Notes: generated by a model not told the origin, from the sequence alone. Counted from the stretch's first letter, positions 8,970-18,557 are shown. The stretch: 64,000 nt of DNA from Porticoccus sp041395745 (GCA_041395745.1 JAWKZV010000001.1:248001-312000); one strand, 5' to 3'. Numbers and translations are program-made.

Positions 8970-9797
8970 ATGGAAAATAACCAATCAACCACTGATGCCG
9001 CAATGGCACTGATGATGGCGTATGGCGGCAAACTGTTACTGGCATTGGTTGTGCTGTTGGCGGGATGGTGGCTGGTGGGCAGGGTTCTTTATTTTCTGGA
9101 TCGAACCCTCTCTCGCAGTCATACCGAGAAGACCTTGCGAACCTTCTTACACAGTTTTACCAACATCCTCCTGAAAGGAGTATTGCTGGTCATTGTGGCC
9201 TCCATGGTGGGTGTGGAAACCGCATCGCTCATCGCTCTGCTGGGTGCAGCGGGATTGGCCGTCGGTCTTGCCCTGCAGGGCAGCCTGGCCAATTTCGCCG
9301 GGGGGGTACTGATCCTGTTTTTCAAGCCTTTCAAAGCGGGAGACGAAATCGAGACTCAGGGCTACCGGGGCGTAGTGGAGGAAATCCAGATCTTCAACAC
9401 CATCCTGAAAACCAGGGATAACGAAGTGGTGGTGATACCCAACGGCCTCCTTTCCAATGGGTGCCTGAAAAATATCTTTGCCGAGCCCACCCGGCGAGTG
9501 GACATGACCTTTGGTATCAGCTACGAGGACGATATTCTCAAGGCCAAGCAGGTGATTAGGGATGTTCTGGCTGCCAATGACAAGGTGTTGCAGAGCCCCG
9601 CGCCGGATGTTTTTGTCAGTGCCCACGCCGACAGTTCAATCAACTTGCTGGTACGTCCCTGGTGCGAATCGAAACATTACTGGGACGTGTACTTCGGCAC
9701 TATGGAAGGCCTGAAGCTGGCCTTTGACCGTGAAGGTATCACCATTCCATTCCCGCAGCGGGATGTGCATATCAAGAGTGGTGCCTCCCAGTCCTGA
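8970..9797 (+). CDS. mscS: Small-conductance mechanosensitive channel MscS family
   Basis: A 275-residue channel of the MscS family that opens under membrane tension and releases solutes on hypo-osmotic shock. It has the usual three N-terminal spans; the pore helix region GLALQGSLANFAGGVLILFF and the following FKAGDEIE are characteristic. A cytoplasmic beta and alpha/beta domain follows. A strong ribosome site (GGAAGAGGAAAC) precedes the ATG. Downstream, 14 bases away, comes the macrodomain gene. Confidence 0.93.
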   Translation: MENNQSTTDAAMALMMAYGGKLLLALVVLLAGWWLVGRVLYFLDRTLSRSHTEKTLRTFLHSFTNILLKGVLLVIVASMVGVETASLIALLGAAGLAVGLALQGSLANFAGGVLILFFKPFKAGDEIETQGYRGVVEEIQIFNTILKTRDNEVVVIPNGLLSNGCLKNIFAEPTRRVDMTFGISYEDDILKAKQVIRDVLAANDKVLQSPAPDVFVSAHADSSINLLVRPWCESKHYWDVYFGTMEGLKLAFDREGITIPFPQRDVHIKSGASQS

Positions 9798-9811
9798 TTG
9801 AGGGGGAAGCA

Positions 9812-10324
9812 ATGGCGGCCATCGAGATTTTCAGAGGCGACATCACGACTTTGGCGGTGGATGCCATTGTCAATGCCGCCAACAGCCGACTTGCCGGCGG
9901 TGGAGGGGTGGATGGAGCCATCCATCGCGCCGCCGGTTATGAACAACTTCAGGCGACCTGTCGTGAGTTGGGAGGTTGCCCCACGGGGCAGGTCAAGGTG
10001 ACCCCCGGCTTCAATCTGCCGGCGAAATACATTTTTCATGCGGTGGGCCCCGTCTGGCACGGTGGGAATAACGGTGAGGCTGGGCTGTTGGCCAGTTGCT
10101 ACCGCAATGCCATGTCATTGGCGGTCGAACAGTCTATTGCCAGCATCGCTTTCCCTGCGATCAGCTGCGGTGTCTATGGCTATCCCCTTGAGTTGGCTGT
10201 GCCAGTGGCGGTCAATGCAGTACGGGGGGCTCTAAAAAATAATGACAATAACCTGCGGGTGATTTTCTGTTGTTTTGACCAAGAGATGGCCGAAGCCTAT
10301 ATGAGCTATCTGCGTTCACCATAG
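9812..10324 (+). CDS. Macrodomain protein (O-acetyl-ADP-ribose deacetylase-like)
   Basis: A 170-residue stand-alone macrodomain of the MacroD/YmdB type, expected to bind or hydrolyse ADP-ribose derivatives. Conserved pieces are GDIT, DAIVNAAN, GGGGVDGAIH and the HAVGPVW strand. The ATG follows a clear AGGGGG ribosome site. It is placed directly after mscS and may be co-transcribed. The exact substrate cannot be told from sequence. Confidence 0.9.
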   Translation: MAAIEIFRGDITTLAVDAIVNAANSRLAGGGGVDGAIHRAAGYEQLQATCRELGGCPTGQVKVTPGFNLPAKYIFHAVGPVWHGGNNGEAGLLASCYRNAMSLAVEQSIASIAFPAISCGVYGYPLELAVPVAVNAVRGALKNNDNNLRVIFCCFDQEMAEAYMSYLRSP

Positions 10325-10542
10325 CGATTGGCGAGTATGGAAGTGTCCGGGTATTCCGGTGGGGCGCGGCGCTGGAAGTATTTCTGTTTGCCCCGTTGGG
10401 AATCCGAAAAATCAATCAAAACCATATTTATAATTAATTTCTGCAATTGATTGTGTGCGACTAATATTCAACTTAACAAACTAACTTGCTGTAGCAGGCT
10501 GTAACCGGGCAAGGCCCAATTGATCATTAATGGAGAAATGAT

Positions 10543-11067
10543 ATGCAAAACCGAGTTCCCAGTGTCGTTTTCAAAACCCGTGTGCGCAATGAAGCTTTGG
10601 GTGGCCCGAATCCGTTTGAGTGGAAAGACCTGAGTACGGACGAAGTATTCAAAGGAAAGAATGTTGTGCTGTTCTCCCTGCCTGGGGCATTCACGCCGAC
10701 CTGTTCCACTTCTCACCTGCCGCGTTATGAAGAGCTCTACGAGGAATTCAAGGGTCAAGGGGTCGATGCGGTGGTCTGCCTGTCCGTGAACGATGCGTTT
10801 GTCATGTTCCAGTGGGGCAAGAGCCAGAATGCCAAGAACGTATTCTTGTTGCCGGACGGCAATGGAGAGTTCACCCGCAAAATGGGCATGCTGGTGGATA
10901 AGAATAACCTTGGTTTTGGTCAGCGCAGCTGGCGCTATTCAATGTACGTCGAAGATGGCGAAATCAAGAAGCTCTTTGTTGAGCCAGGATTTGAAGACAA
11001 TTGCCCCAGCGACCCATTTGAAGTATCAGATGCCGATACCATGCTGAATTACCTGAAAAGCCGCTGA
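10543..11067 (+). CDS. Peroxiredoxin, Prx5 family
   Basis: A 174-residue thiol peroxidase with the active-site motif PGAFTPTC (peroxidatic Cys near residue 54) and the Prx5-type continuation STSHLPRYEEL. It resembles the peroxiredoxin half of the Prx5-glutaredoxin hybrid proteins but has no glutaredoxin domain; the reductant is therefore unknown. Its 218-base upstream region is AT-rich and probably carries its own promoter; I could not find a convincing OxyR site. Confidence 0.9.
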   Translation: MQNRVPSVVFKTRVRNEALGGPNPFEWKDLSTDEVFKGKNVVLFSLPGAFTPTCSTSHLPRYEELYEEFKGQGVDAVVCLSVNDAFVMFQWGKSQNAKNVFLLPDGNGEFTRKMGMLVDKNNLGFGQRSWRYSMYVEDGEIKKLFVEPGFEDNCPSDPFEVSDADTMLNYLKSR

Positions 11068-11076
11068 TATCTGCAG

Positions 11077-11120
11077 AAAGGGGAAGGGGATAGCAATATC
11101 CTCTTTCCCTTTTACTTTTC
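11077..11120 (+). terminator. Terminator-like hairpin after the peroxiredoxin gene
   Basis: An imperfect stem of AAAGGGGAAGGGGATA and TATCCTCTTTCCCTTT around AGCAA, followed by a T-rich tail (TTACTTTTCTG). Confidence 0.45.
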
Positions 11121-11177
11121 TGTATTCCCGCCAAAGTGCTCCCTATGGCCTAGAACTATAAAGAGGAGATACAAAGG

Positions 11178-11222
11178 ATGTCTCTCAACATGTCTTTAGG
11201 TGAACACCATGAAATACCGTAG
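11178..11222 (+). other. Possible short leader ORF overlapping the fumC start
   Basis: An ATG at 11178 sits behind the best ribosome site in the region (AGAGGAGATACAAAGG) and encodes MSLNMSLGEHHEIP followed by TAG at 11220-11222, in a different frame from fumC and running across both fumC start candidates. It could couple translation into fumC, or simply mark an indel in this spacer. No similarity evidence is available. Confidence 0.3.
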
Positions 11223-12600
11223 CGAAAAAGACTCCCTGGGTACGGTAAAGGTCCCGGATCAGGCGCTTTGGGGGGCCCAGACTCAACGTGCCAGCGAAAA
11301 CTTTACCCATCTGGGATACAGCATGCCCCTGGGAGTGATCCAGGCACTGGTAACCATCAAAAAAGCGGCAGCTTTGGCCAACAGCCAATTGGGTGCGCTG
11401 GAGCCAGCGCTGGAAAAGCTGATTGTACAGGCCTGTGATGAGGTGCTGACTCATCAGCACGATGACCAGTTTCCCTTGTCCATCTGGCAGAGTGGCAGTG
11501 GCACCCAGAGCAATATGAATACCAACGAGGTGATCGCCAATCGAGCCAACGAAATTGCCGGAGGGAAGCGGGGAGAGAAATCTCCGGTGCATCCCAACGA
11601 CCATGTGAATTGCTCGCAATCCTCCAATGATGTTTTTCCCACTGCCATGCATTTGGCGACGCTGGTGGCCATTGAACAAAAATTATTGCCATCGCTGGGA
11701 CAGCTACGGGATGCTTTGGATGCTAAAGCCAATGATTTCAGGGATGACTGGAAAGTAGGGCGAACCCATTTGATGGACGCAGCACCCATGACCCTGGGGC
11801 AGGAGTTTAGCGGCTATGTGGCCCAGCTGGATATTGCGCAGGGCCTGCTCTGCCAGGCGAGGGATGGTCTCTACCCATTGGCTATTGGTGGCACCGCGGT
11901 AGGTACAGGATTAAATACTCCTGCCGGATGGCAGCAGGCCGTGGTTGCCCAGTTGCAGAAATTGACCGGGCTGCCAGTGACGCCTGAAGCCAATAAATTT
12001 GCTTTGTTATCCAGCCACGGGGCGCTGCTGGCATCAAGCGCGGCTCTGCGTCATCTGGCTTCTGACTTGTTAGTGATCGGCAATAATATGCGCATGCTGG
12101 CCAGTGGTCCCAGGGCCGGATTAGGCGAACTGCAACTGCCCGCTAACGAGCCCGGCAGCTCCATCATGCCCGGCAAGGTTAACCCTACCCAGATCGAGTC
12201 GATTGCCATGATCGCCATCCAGGTGTTCGGTCACGACGCCGCTGTCGCAGCGGCCTGTTCCCAGGGACACTTGCAGTTGAACGTGTTCAAGCCGTTGATC
12301 ATCCACAATCTGCTGGCGGCGATTGAGCTGTTGTCCGCGGGCATGACGCATTTTGTCGACAACTGTATCAGCGGCCTGGAGTGTAACCGGAAGCAGTTGG
12401 CGAACAATGTCGAGCGGTCCCTGATGATTGTGACGGCATTGACTCCCCGGTTGGGCTACGACAAGGCGGCAGAAATTGCCAAGTATGCGCAACAACGGGA
12501 TCTGAGTATTCGACAGGTTTTGGAAGAGCAGCAGATTCTCAGTGGTGAGGAATTTGACCGTTTGATCAGTCAGCACGTGCTGACGGATAACGCCTGGTAG
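11209..12600 (+). CDS. fumC: Class II fumarate hydratase
   Basis: FumC is the iron-independent, oxidant-stable fumarase of the TCA cycle (fumarate to L-malate). From the ATG at 11209 it has 463 residues beginning MKYRSEKDSLG; a GTG at 11200 is also possible. The superfamily signature GSSIMPGKVNP is intact, as is the GTxxSNMNTNEV substrate loop. It follows a peroxiredoxin gene, consistent with use under oxidative stress, though a joint operon is unlikely given the intervening hairpin. Confidence 0.95.
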   Translation: MKYRSEKDSLGTVKVPDQALWGAQTQRASENFTHLGYSMPLGVIQALVTIKKAAALANSQLGALEPALEKLIVQACDEVLTHQHDDQFPLSIWQSGSGTQSNMNTNEVIANRANEIAGGKRGEKSPVHPNDHVNCSQSSNDVFPTAMHLATLVAIEQKLLPSLGQLRDALDAKANDFRDDWKVGRTHLMDAAPMTLGQEFSGYVAQLDIAQGLLCQARDGLYPLAIGGTAVGTGLNTPAGWQQAVVAQLQKLTGLPVTPEANKFALLSSHGALLASSAALRHLASDLLVIGNNMRMLASGPRAGLGELQLPANEPGSSIMPGKVNPTQIESIAMIAIQVFGHDAAVAAACSQGHLQLNVFKPLIIHNLLAAIELLSAGMTHFVDNCISGLECNRKQLANNVERSLMIVTALTPRLGYDKAAEIAKYAQQRDLSIRQVLEEQQILSGEEFDRLISQHVLTDNAW

Positions 12601-12987
12601 TCAGGCGGCGGGGTCCTTCTTATCGCTGTTGAACCAGGTAGAGAGACGATCTCTGGCGCGCTGCTTGACGTCGTCATCAATGTAGTTGGCAATGGTGGCA
12701 ACCGCGGCCAGCACGGCAGCCAGATCATCGGTGTAGCCGGTGCCGGGAATAAAGTCGGGAATGCTGTCGGTGGGGAGAATGAAGTAGGCGAGGGCGCTAT
12801 ACACAGCTGCTTTGGCCCAGGCCGGGGTTTCCGGACGGCGGGAGGCGTAATAGAGCCACAGGCTCTTTTCTATCAGTTCTTTGCCTGCCCCGGTAGCGGC
12901 ATGTTTCAGCTTGATCCAGAAATCAGTGGGTGAGTAGTGGTTTCTCACCTCGCCTTTTTTCAATGATGTGCCGGTCTTGATATTCAT
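12601..12987 (-). CDS. YkvA family (DUF1232) membrane protein
   Basis: A 128-residue protein from the ATG at 12987 (MNIKTGTSLKKGE). It carries the DUF1232 core AYFILPTDSIPDFIPGTGYTDD, a short hydrophobic loop with two DxxPD-like turns, then an acidic/basic C-terminus. Function of the family is unknown. It lies tail-to-tail with fumC (the stop starts right after the fumC stop) and downstream of argS on the same strand. Confidence 0.85.
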   Translation of the reverse strand: MNIKTGTSLKKGEVRNHYSPTDFWIKLKHAATGAGKELIEKSLWLYYASRRPETPAWAKAAVYSALAYFILPTDSIPDFIPGTGYTDDLAAVLAAVATIANYIDDDVKQRARDRLSTWFNSDKKDPAA

Positions 12988-13060
12988 AGCCCTAAGGGTA
13001 GTTTGCCCCTTGATAAAGGCAAAGCCTGTTTGGCGAACAAATACCCCGAGGCTGGTCAGA

Positions 13061-14797
13061 CTACATTTGTTCCATGACTTCAATTCCCAGCAAATCCAGG
13101 CCCTTGGCCAGTACCTGGGCGGTCAGTCGGGCAATGGCCAGGCGGCTGTTGCGGGTGTCAGGAGACACATCCTCTTTGAGGATCGGGCAGTGTTCGTAAA
13201 ACGCCATGAAGAGGCTGGCGAGGTCATACAGATAATTGCACAGGATATGGGGGTAGGCTTCCCGGGCCAGCTGGTCCAGCACCACCCCGAATTGCAATAA
13301 TTGCATGGCCAGAGCTTTTTCCTGTGGGGCCCCGATACAGACCTGACAGTCAATGGCGTCGAACGCCAATCCTGCTCGACGGAAGATACTGCGGATGCGG
13401 GTATAGGCATATTGCAGGTAGGGGGCCGTGTTGCCCTCAAAACTGAGCATGGCGTCCCAGTCGAAAATGTAATCATTGGTGCGGGTCTTGCTGAGGTCGG
13501 CATATTTGACCGCGCCGATGCCCACCTTGCGGCCGATGCTGGCCACTTCGTCGATATCCAGGTCCGGATTCTTCCCTTGCACCAGGGCGCAGGCTCGCTC
13601 AACGGCCTCCTGTAACAGGTCGGTCAGTTTGACGGTTCCACCGCTGCGGGTTTTAAACGGTTTGCCATCCTTGCCCATCATAGTGCCGAAGGCGTGGTGT
13701 TCCAGAGAGATATTTTCTCCGACAAATCCCGCTTTTTTCGCCAGTGTGAATACCTGTTTCATGTGCAGGGACTGGCGTGCATCGATGAAATAGAGAATGC
13801 GATCTGCCTGCAGGTGATTGCTGCGATAGCGCAGAGCAGCCAGATCCGTGGTGGCATAGAGGAAGCCGCCACCGGATTTCTGCACAATCACCGGACTGGG
13901 GTTGCCCTGTTTGTCTGCCAGTTCCTCCAGGAAAACAACCTGGGCGCCCTGATCTTCCACAGCCAGGTGCTGCTGCTGAAGGTCGCGGATGACATTGGCC
14001 AGGTCATCGTTATAGGCGCTTTCCGGGCGGATATCGCCGTGCTTCAGGGTGACATTGAGGTTCAGGTATACCGTTTCGCTGTGGGCGACAGAAATATTGA
14101 TGAACTGCTGCCACAACTGGCGGCAGTGGTGGTCTCCGGATTGCAGTTTGACCACGTAATTGCGGGCTTTGTCGGCAAAGGCAGGGTCGTCGTCGAAGTG
14201 CTTCTTGGCTTGCTGGTAGAAAACTTCCAGGTCTCCCAGCGCCAGTTCCGGACGTTCCCCCTCTCCGAGATGTTCTTCCAATTCAGCAATCAGCATGCCG
14301 AACTGGGTGCCCCAGTCGCCCATGTGGTTCTGGCGGATTACATCGTGACCGAGAAACTCCAGGGTGCGTACTACCGCGTCACCGATAATGGTGCTGCGCA
14401 GGTGGCCTACATGCATTTCCTTGGCGAGGTTGGGGGAGGAGTAGTCCACCACCACTTTTTGCGGTGTAGGGAGTTCTGCGCCCAGCTTTTCGTCGCTGCC
14501 AAGTGCTTGCAGACGGGTAGCGATAAATTCTCCGGCAAGATGGATATTGATAAATCCGGGACCGGCAATTTCCACCTTGTCGGCGATGCCATTGAGGTCG
14601 AGGTTGGCAATAATCTGTCCAGCCAGTTCGCGCGGATTGGTTTTCATCTGCTTGGCCGCAGCCATGGCACCATTGGCCTGGTAGTCGCCGAATTCCGGGC
14701 GTGTGCTGGCGGTGATATTGGCGGGGCAGGTGTCGGGGATACCCACAGCCGCCATGGCAGCCAGGACCCGTTGTTCAAGCAGGGTTTTGATACTCAT
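13061..14797 (-). CDS. argS: Arginyl-tRNA synthetase
   Basis: Class I synthetase that charges tRNA-Arg, 578 residues from the ATG at 14797 (MSIKTLLEQRVLAAM). It has the N-terminal tRNA-binding domain, the HIGH-type motif HVGHLRSTIIGD, the MMGKDGKPFKTRSGG stretch that stands in for KMSKS, and the C-terminal helical anticodon domain ending in GIEVMEQM. A longer frame reaching 14914 is less likely because the family starts here. Confidence 0.96.
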   Translation of the reverse strand: MSIKTLLEQRVLAAMAAVGIPDTCPANITASTRPEFGDYQANGAMAAAKQMKTNPRELAGQIIANLDLNGIADKVEIAGPGFINIHLAGEFIATRLQALGSDEKLGAELPTPQKVVVDYSSPNLAKEMHVGHLRSTIIGDAVVRTLEFLGHDVIRQNHMGDWGTQFGMLIAELEEHLGEGERPELALGDLEVFYQQAKKHFDDDPAFADKARNYVVKLQSGDHHCRQLWQQFINISVAHSETVYLNLNVTLKHGDIRPESAYNDDLANVIRDLQQQHLAVEDQGAQVVFLEELADKQGNPSPVIVQKSGGGFLYATTDLAALRYRSNHLQADRILYFIDARQSLHMKQVFTLAKKAGFVGENISLEHHAFGTMMGKDGKPFKTRSGGTVKLTDLLQEAVERACALVQGKNPDLDIDEVASIGRKVGIGAVKYADLSKTRTNDYIFDWDAMLSFEGNTAPYLQYAYTRIRSIFRRAGLAFDAIDCQVCIGAPQEKALAMQLLQFGVVLDQLAREAYPHILCNYLYDLASLFMAFYEHCPILKEDVSPDTRNSRLAIARLTAQVLAKGLDLLGIEVMEQM

Positions 14798-14960
14798 AGA
14801 TGGAAATGCGCGATCATTTTTGGGAGAAAGCGGGATTGTAGTCTCCCGACCGCAAAAAGCCAGTGCCGAAGGGATATTGATGCTCGAGGGCTCGCTGGCT
14901 ATAGTCAACGGCAACAGCCCCTAATACTGAAGTAAGGGGTACCGCCAACGGAAAAGCCAA

Positions 14961-15197
14961 ATGATGACCAGCCCATTGCTGCAACAGGGATTGGATTTGA
15001 TGGTTTACGGTATGGGTACCGTATTCCTGTTCCTGACGTTGCTTGTGGCTGTCACTGCACTGATGTCGTCGCTGGTTTCCCGCTTCCTCCCAGACAAGCC
15101 AGAGCCCATGGCCGTCTCTACTTCACCTCCGGCGGTCGATGAACGAATCCTTGCCATCATTCAGCAGGCAATTGACCAGCATCGCAAGCGACACTGA
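14961..15197 (+). CDS. oadG: Oxaloacetate decarboxylase gamma chain (Na+ pump)
   Basis: A 78-residue small membrane subunit: one N-terminal span (LMVYGMGTVFLFLTLLVAVTA) and a short polar tail with Pro/Ser and a histidine near the end, as in OadG, where the tail binds zinc and bridges the alpha and beta chains. It is the first gene of oadG-oadA-oadB, 43 bases before oadA. Confidence 0.88.
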   Translation: MMTSPLLQQGLDLMVYGMGTVFLFLTLLVAVTALMSSLVSRFLPDKPEPMAVSTSPPAVDERILAIIQQAIDQHRKRH

Positions 15198-15240
15198 CTG
15201 ACACTCGAACGGAACGAAGCGACGGGAGACAGAGCGTTAC

Positions 15241-17010
15241 ATGTCTGAACAGATCAAACCACTGGGGATTACTGAACTGGTCTTGCGCGATGCGCATCAG
15301 TCGCTATTCGCCACCCGCATGCGTATCGACGATATGCTGCCGATTGCGGTCAAGCTGGATCAGGTGGGCTACTGGTCCCTGGAAACCTGGGGTGGTGCTA
15401 CCTTCGACGCTTGTATCCGCTTTCTTGGCGAAGACCCCTGGGATCGCTTGCGGGAGCTGAAAAAGGCGATGCCGAATACGCCTCAACAGATGTTGTTGCG
15501 AGGGCAGAATATCCTCGGCTACCGCCATTATGCAGATGACGTGGTGGAGAAGTTCGTCGAGCGCGCGGCTGTCAACGGCATAGACGTGTTCAGGGTATTC
15601 GATGCCATGAACGATCTGCGCAACATGGAGACGGCACTCAAAGCCGTGAAGAAGCACGGGCGTCATGCCCAGGGGGCCATGTCCTATACCACCAGTCCGG
15701 TGCATACCATCGAGCGCTGGGTAGACATGGGGCGTGCCATTGAGGATATGGGCGCCGATTCGATCTGTATCAAGGACATGGCCGGACTTTTGAAACCCTA
15801 TGTGGGCTTTCAACTGGTATCCAGGCTGAAGAAAAGCTGCGATATCCCCATTCACTTGCACTGTCATGCCACTACCGGTCTTTCCACCGCAACCATCGTC
15901 AAATGTGTGGAGGCGGGGGTAGACAATGTGGACACGTCTATTTCGTCCATGTCCATGACTTACGGCCACTCCGCCACGGAGGCGGTAGTCGAGATTTTTA
16001 ATGGCACCCGCCGTCAGACTGGCCTGGATATCCGGTTGCTGGAAGAAATAGCAGCCTATTTTCGGGAGGTGCGGAAAAAATACGCCAGTTTCGAGGGTTC
16101 CCTGCGCGGCGTGGATTCCCGCATCCTGCTGGCGCAGGTGCCCGGCGGTATGCTGACCAATATGGAAAGCCAGTTGAAGGAGCAGGGGGCTGAAGATCGT
16201 TTCGACGAGGTGTTGCAGGAAATTCCCAGGGTCCGGGAGGACCTGGGCTATATTCCCCTGGTAACGCCCACCTCGCAAATCGTCGGTACCCAGGCAGTGA
16301 TCAACGTCCTTGACGGTGAACGATACAAAACCATTTCAAAGGAAACCTGCGGTGTTCTGCGCGGCGAGTACGGAGCCACACCTGCCCCGGTCAATAGCCA
16401 ACTGCAGCAACGTGCATTGGATGGCGCTGACCTGATTACTTGCAGGCCCGCTGATCTCCTGGAGCCAGAACTGGAATTATTGGCCGATGAGTTGGCAAGG
16501 GAATCTGGAGCTCAGGGCATCTCTTTTAGCAGTGAAGAGAAACAGCTGGAAGATGTACTGACTTACGCGCTCTTTCCCCAAGCTGGCTTGAAATTTCTGA
16601 AAAACAGAGGGCATCCGGAGGCATTTGAGGTATCTGCGGTGAGCAAAGCCCAACCCGTTCCCACTACGCCGGAAGGTGAAGAAATCTACACCGTGACCGT
16701 AGAGGGTGTCAGCTATACCGTCACTGTGGCCAGTGGTGGTGATATCAGTGGCATTGTGCCGGTGAGCCAGGTGAGTAGTTCCCCTGCAAAGCCTGTGGGG
16801 GAACCGGTTAAGGCGCCCTTGGCGGGGTCCATCCTTCGTATTCTGGTTTCACCCGGACAACAGGTGGTTCGCGGACAGCAGCTTTTGACCCTGGAAGCCA
16901 TGAAGATGGAAACCGCCGTCAGTGCCAGCCGGGATGGCCTGGTCGGTGAGGTTCGTGTGAAAGCGGGGGATTCCGTGGCCGTTGGCGATTGCCTGCTGAT
17001 ACTGAGTTGA
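15241..17010 (+). CDS. oadA: Oxaloacetate decarboxylase alpha chain, biotin-dependent
   Basis: A 589-residue carboxyltransferase that moves CO2 from oxaloacetate to biotin, the first step of the sodium-pumping decarboxylase. The N-terminus has RDAHQSLFATRMR and the metal-binding HLHCHATTG; the middle is a conserved carboxylase domain; the C-terminal biotinyl domain has EAMKM with the biotin lysine near residue 555. A Ser/Pro-rich linker precedes it. The partners oadG and oadB flank it. Similar alpha chains occur in methylmalonyl-CoA pumps, but this carboxyltransferase and the neighbours fit OAD. Confidence 0.95.
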   Translation: MSEQIKPLGITELVLRDAHQSLFATRMRIDDMLPIAVKLDQVGYWSLETWGGATFDACIRFLGEDPWDRLRELKKAMPNTPQQMLLRGQNILGYRHYADDVVEKFVERAAVNGIDVFRVFDAMNDLRNMETALKAVKKHGRHAQGAMSYTTSPVHTIERWVDMGRAIEDMGADSICIKDMAGLLKPYVGFQLVSRLKKSCDIPIHLHCHATTGLSTATIVKCVEAGVDNVDTSISSMSMTYGHSATEAVVEIFNGTRRQTGLDIRLLEEIAAYFREVRKKYASFEGSLRGVDSRILLAQVPGGMLTNMESQLKEQGAEDRFDEVLQEIPRVREDLGYIPLVTPTSQIVGTQAVINVLDGERYKTISKETCGVLRGEYGATPAPVNSQLQQRALDGADLITCRPADLLEPELELLADELARESGAQGISFSSEEKQLEDVLTYALFPQAGLKFLKNRGHPEAFEVSAVSKAQPVPTTPEGEEIYTVTVEGVSYTVTVASGGDISGIVPVSQVSSSPAKPVGEPVKAPLAGSILRILVSPGQQVVRGQQLLTLEAMKMETAVSASRDGLVGEVRVKAGDSVAVGDCLLILS

Positions 17011-17055
17011 TCCGATGCGAAATGTAGCAAATGGGTTCCGACGAGAGCGACCATT

Positions 17056-18204
17056 GTGGATAAGTTGACCAGTCTGTGGCTGGACTCCGGGCTGGCGCAA
17101 ATGGAGCCAGGGCAGGCTGTGATGATGGCTGTGGGGCTGTTGCTGCTCTACCTGGCCATCCGCCGGGGTTTCGAGCCGTTGTTGCTGGTGCCAATCGGGT
17201 TTGGCACGGTGCTGGTCAATATCCCCGGTGCCGGTTTTGACGCCGCTCCGGTATTTGATGCCGCGGGACACATGCAGCAGCCCGGCGGTTTGATGTATTA
17301 CATATACCAGGGAGGCATTGCTACCGGTATTTTTCCATTGCTGATATTTATGGGGGTAGGGGCGCTGACCGACTTTGGCCCAATGCTGGCCAATCCCCGC
17401 ACGCTGTTTTTGGGGGCTGCCGCCCAGTTTGGTATTTTTGCCACGGTGTTGGGTGCTATCGGTCTCAACCATTTTGGCGTTCTAGAATTCAGCATCAGGG
17501 ATGCCGCCTCAATTGGCATCATCGGTGGTGCCGATGGGCCCACAGCAATTTATGTTACCAGCCTGCTGTCACCTGACCTGTTGGGTGCCATTGCCGTGGC
17601 TGCCTATTCCTACATGGCACTTGTGCCCATCATTCAGCCGCCGATCATGAAGCTGCTGACGACTGAGAAGGAAAGAGCCATCCGCATGGAACAGTTGCGC
17701 CCGGTATCGAAAACCGAGCGGATTGTCTTTCCCCTCACGTTGTTGATACTGGTGGCTTTATTGCTGCCCAGCGCTGCGCCATTGCTGGGCATGTTCTGTC
17801 TCGGCAATCTGATGCGTGAGTGTGGCGTGGTGGCCAGACTCAGTGATACCACCCAGAATGCCTTGATCAATACGGTCACCATTTTTCTCGGTTTGGGGGT
17901 TGGCTCCAAAATGAGCGCCGAGAAATTTCTTAACCCGGAAACTCTGGGTATTCTGCTGTTGGGGGTAATTGCCTTTGCCATCGGTACTGCGGCTGGTGTG
18001 TTGATGGCAAAGCTCATGAATCTGGTAAGTAAACAGCCAATTAATCCGCTGATCGGTTCCGCAGGCGTATCGGCTGTCCCCATGGCTGCGAGGGTATCCA
18101 ATAAAATCGGACTTCAGTCGGACCCCCATAATTATCTGCTGATGCATGCCATGGGACCGAACGTCGCCGGGGTGATCGGTTCCGCGGTGTTGCAGGTGTT
18201 ATGA
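17056..18204 (+). CDS. oadB: Oxaloacetate decarboxylase beta chain, Na+ pump
   Basis: A 382-residue polytopic membrane protein, GTG start, that decarboxylates carboxybiotin and exports Na+. The segments GFGTVLVNIPGAG, GGIATGIFPLLIFMGVGALTDFGPM and GIIGGADGPTAIY are hallmarks of the OadB/GcdB/MmdB family; the buried Asp of GGADGPTAI is the proposed sodium site. It completes the oadGAB set, pointing to a sodium-motive economy. Confidence 0.95.
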   Translation: MDKLTSLWLDSGLAQMEPGQAVMMAVGLLLLYLAIRRGFEPLLLVPIGFGTVLVNIPGAGFDAAPVFDAAGHMQQPGGLMYYIYQGGIATGIFPLLIFMGVGALTDFGPMLANPRTLFLGAAAQFGIFATVLGAIGLNHFGVLEFSIRDAASIGIIGGADGPTAIYVTSLLSPDLLGAIAVAAYSYMALVPIIQPPIMKLLTTEKERAIRMEQLRPVSKTERIVFPLTLLILVALLLPSAAPLLGMFCLGNLMRECGVVARLSDTTQNALINTVTIFLGLGVGSKMSAEKFLNPETLGILLLGVIAFAIGTAAGVLMAKLMNLVSKQPINPLIGSAGVSAVPMAARVSNKIGLQSDPHNYLLMHAMGPNVAGVIGSAVLQVL

Positions 18205-18243
18205 TCAGCCTGGTTGGTGGATGACAAAGCGCGAGAGGTAGTA

Positions 18244-18557
18244 GTGAACGTTCAGGAAACCATTATCGGAAAACTTCGACAGGCGCTATCCCCGGCGCAT
18301 CTCGAGGTGGTCAACGAGAGTCATATGCACTCGGTGCCACCCAACTCAGAGACTCATTTCAAACTGGTTATCGTTGCCGATGGGTTTGAGGGCAAGAGGC
18401 AAGTGCAGCGCCACCAGTTGGTATACGGCCTGTTGAAAGATGAGCTGGGCGGTGGAGTACACGCTCTGGCGCTGCACACCTACTCCCCCAGGAGTGGGAG
18501 GCAACAGGCATGGCGCCCGATTCGCCCAAATGTATGGGCGGCAGTAAACAAACATAA
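18244..18557 (+). CDS. bolA: BolA family protein, 3' end frameshifted
   Basis: BolA proteins bind monothiol glutaredoxins and affect iron-sulfur handling and morphology. The GTG at 18244 (ribosome site GAGAGG) gives a normal BolA core with NESHMHSVP and FEGKRQVQRH through HALALHTYSP. After a run of five C at 18485-18489 the printed frame continues to 18621 with an unrelated tail. With one more C the frame reads QEWEATGMAPDSPKCMGG and ends at 18557, the normal BolA terminus. I therefore infer a one-base deletion in the consensus, not a real fusion. Confidence 0.85.

Noticed and set aside
13694..14935. A 413-codon + strand frame opposite argS
   Set aside because: argS motifs on the - strand explain it; no start signal.
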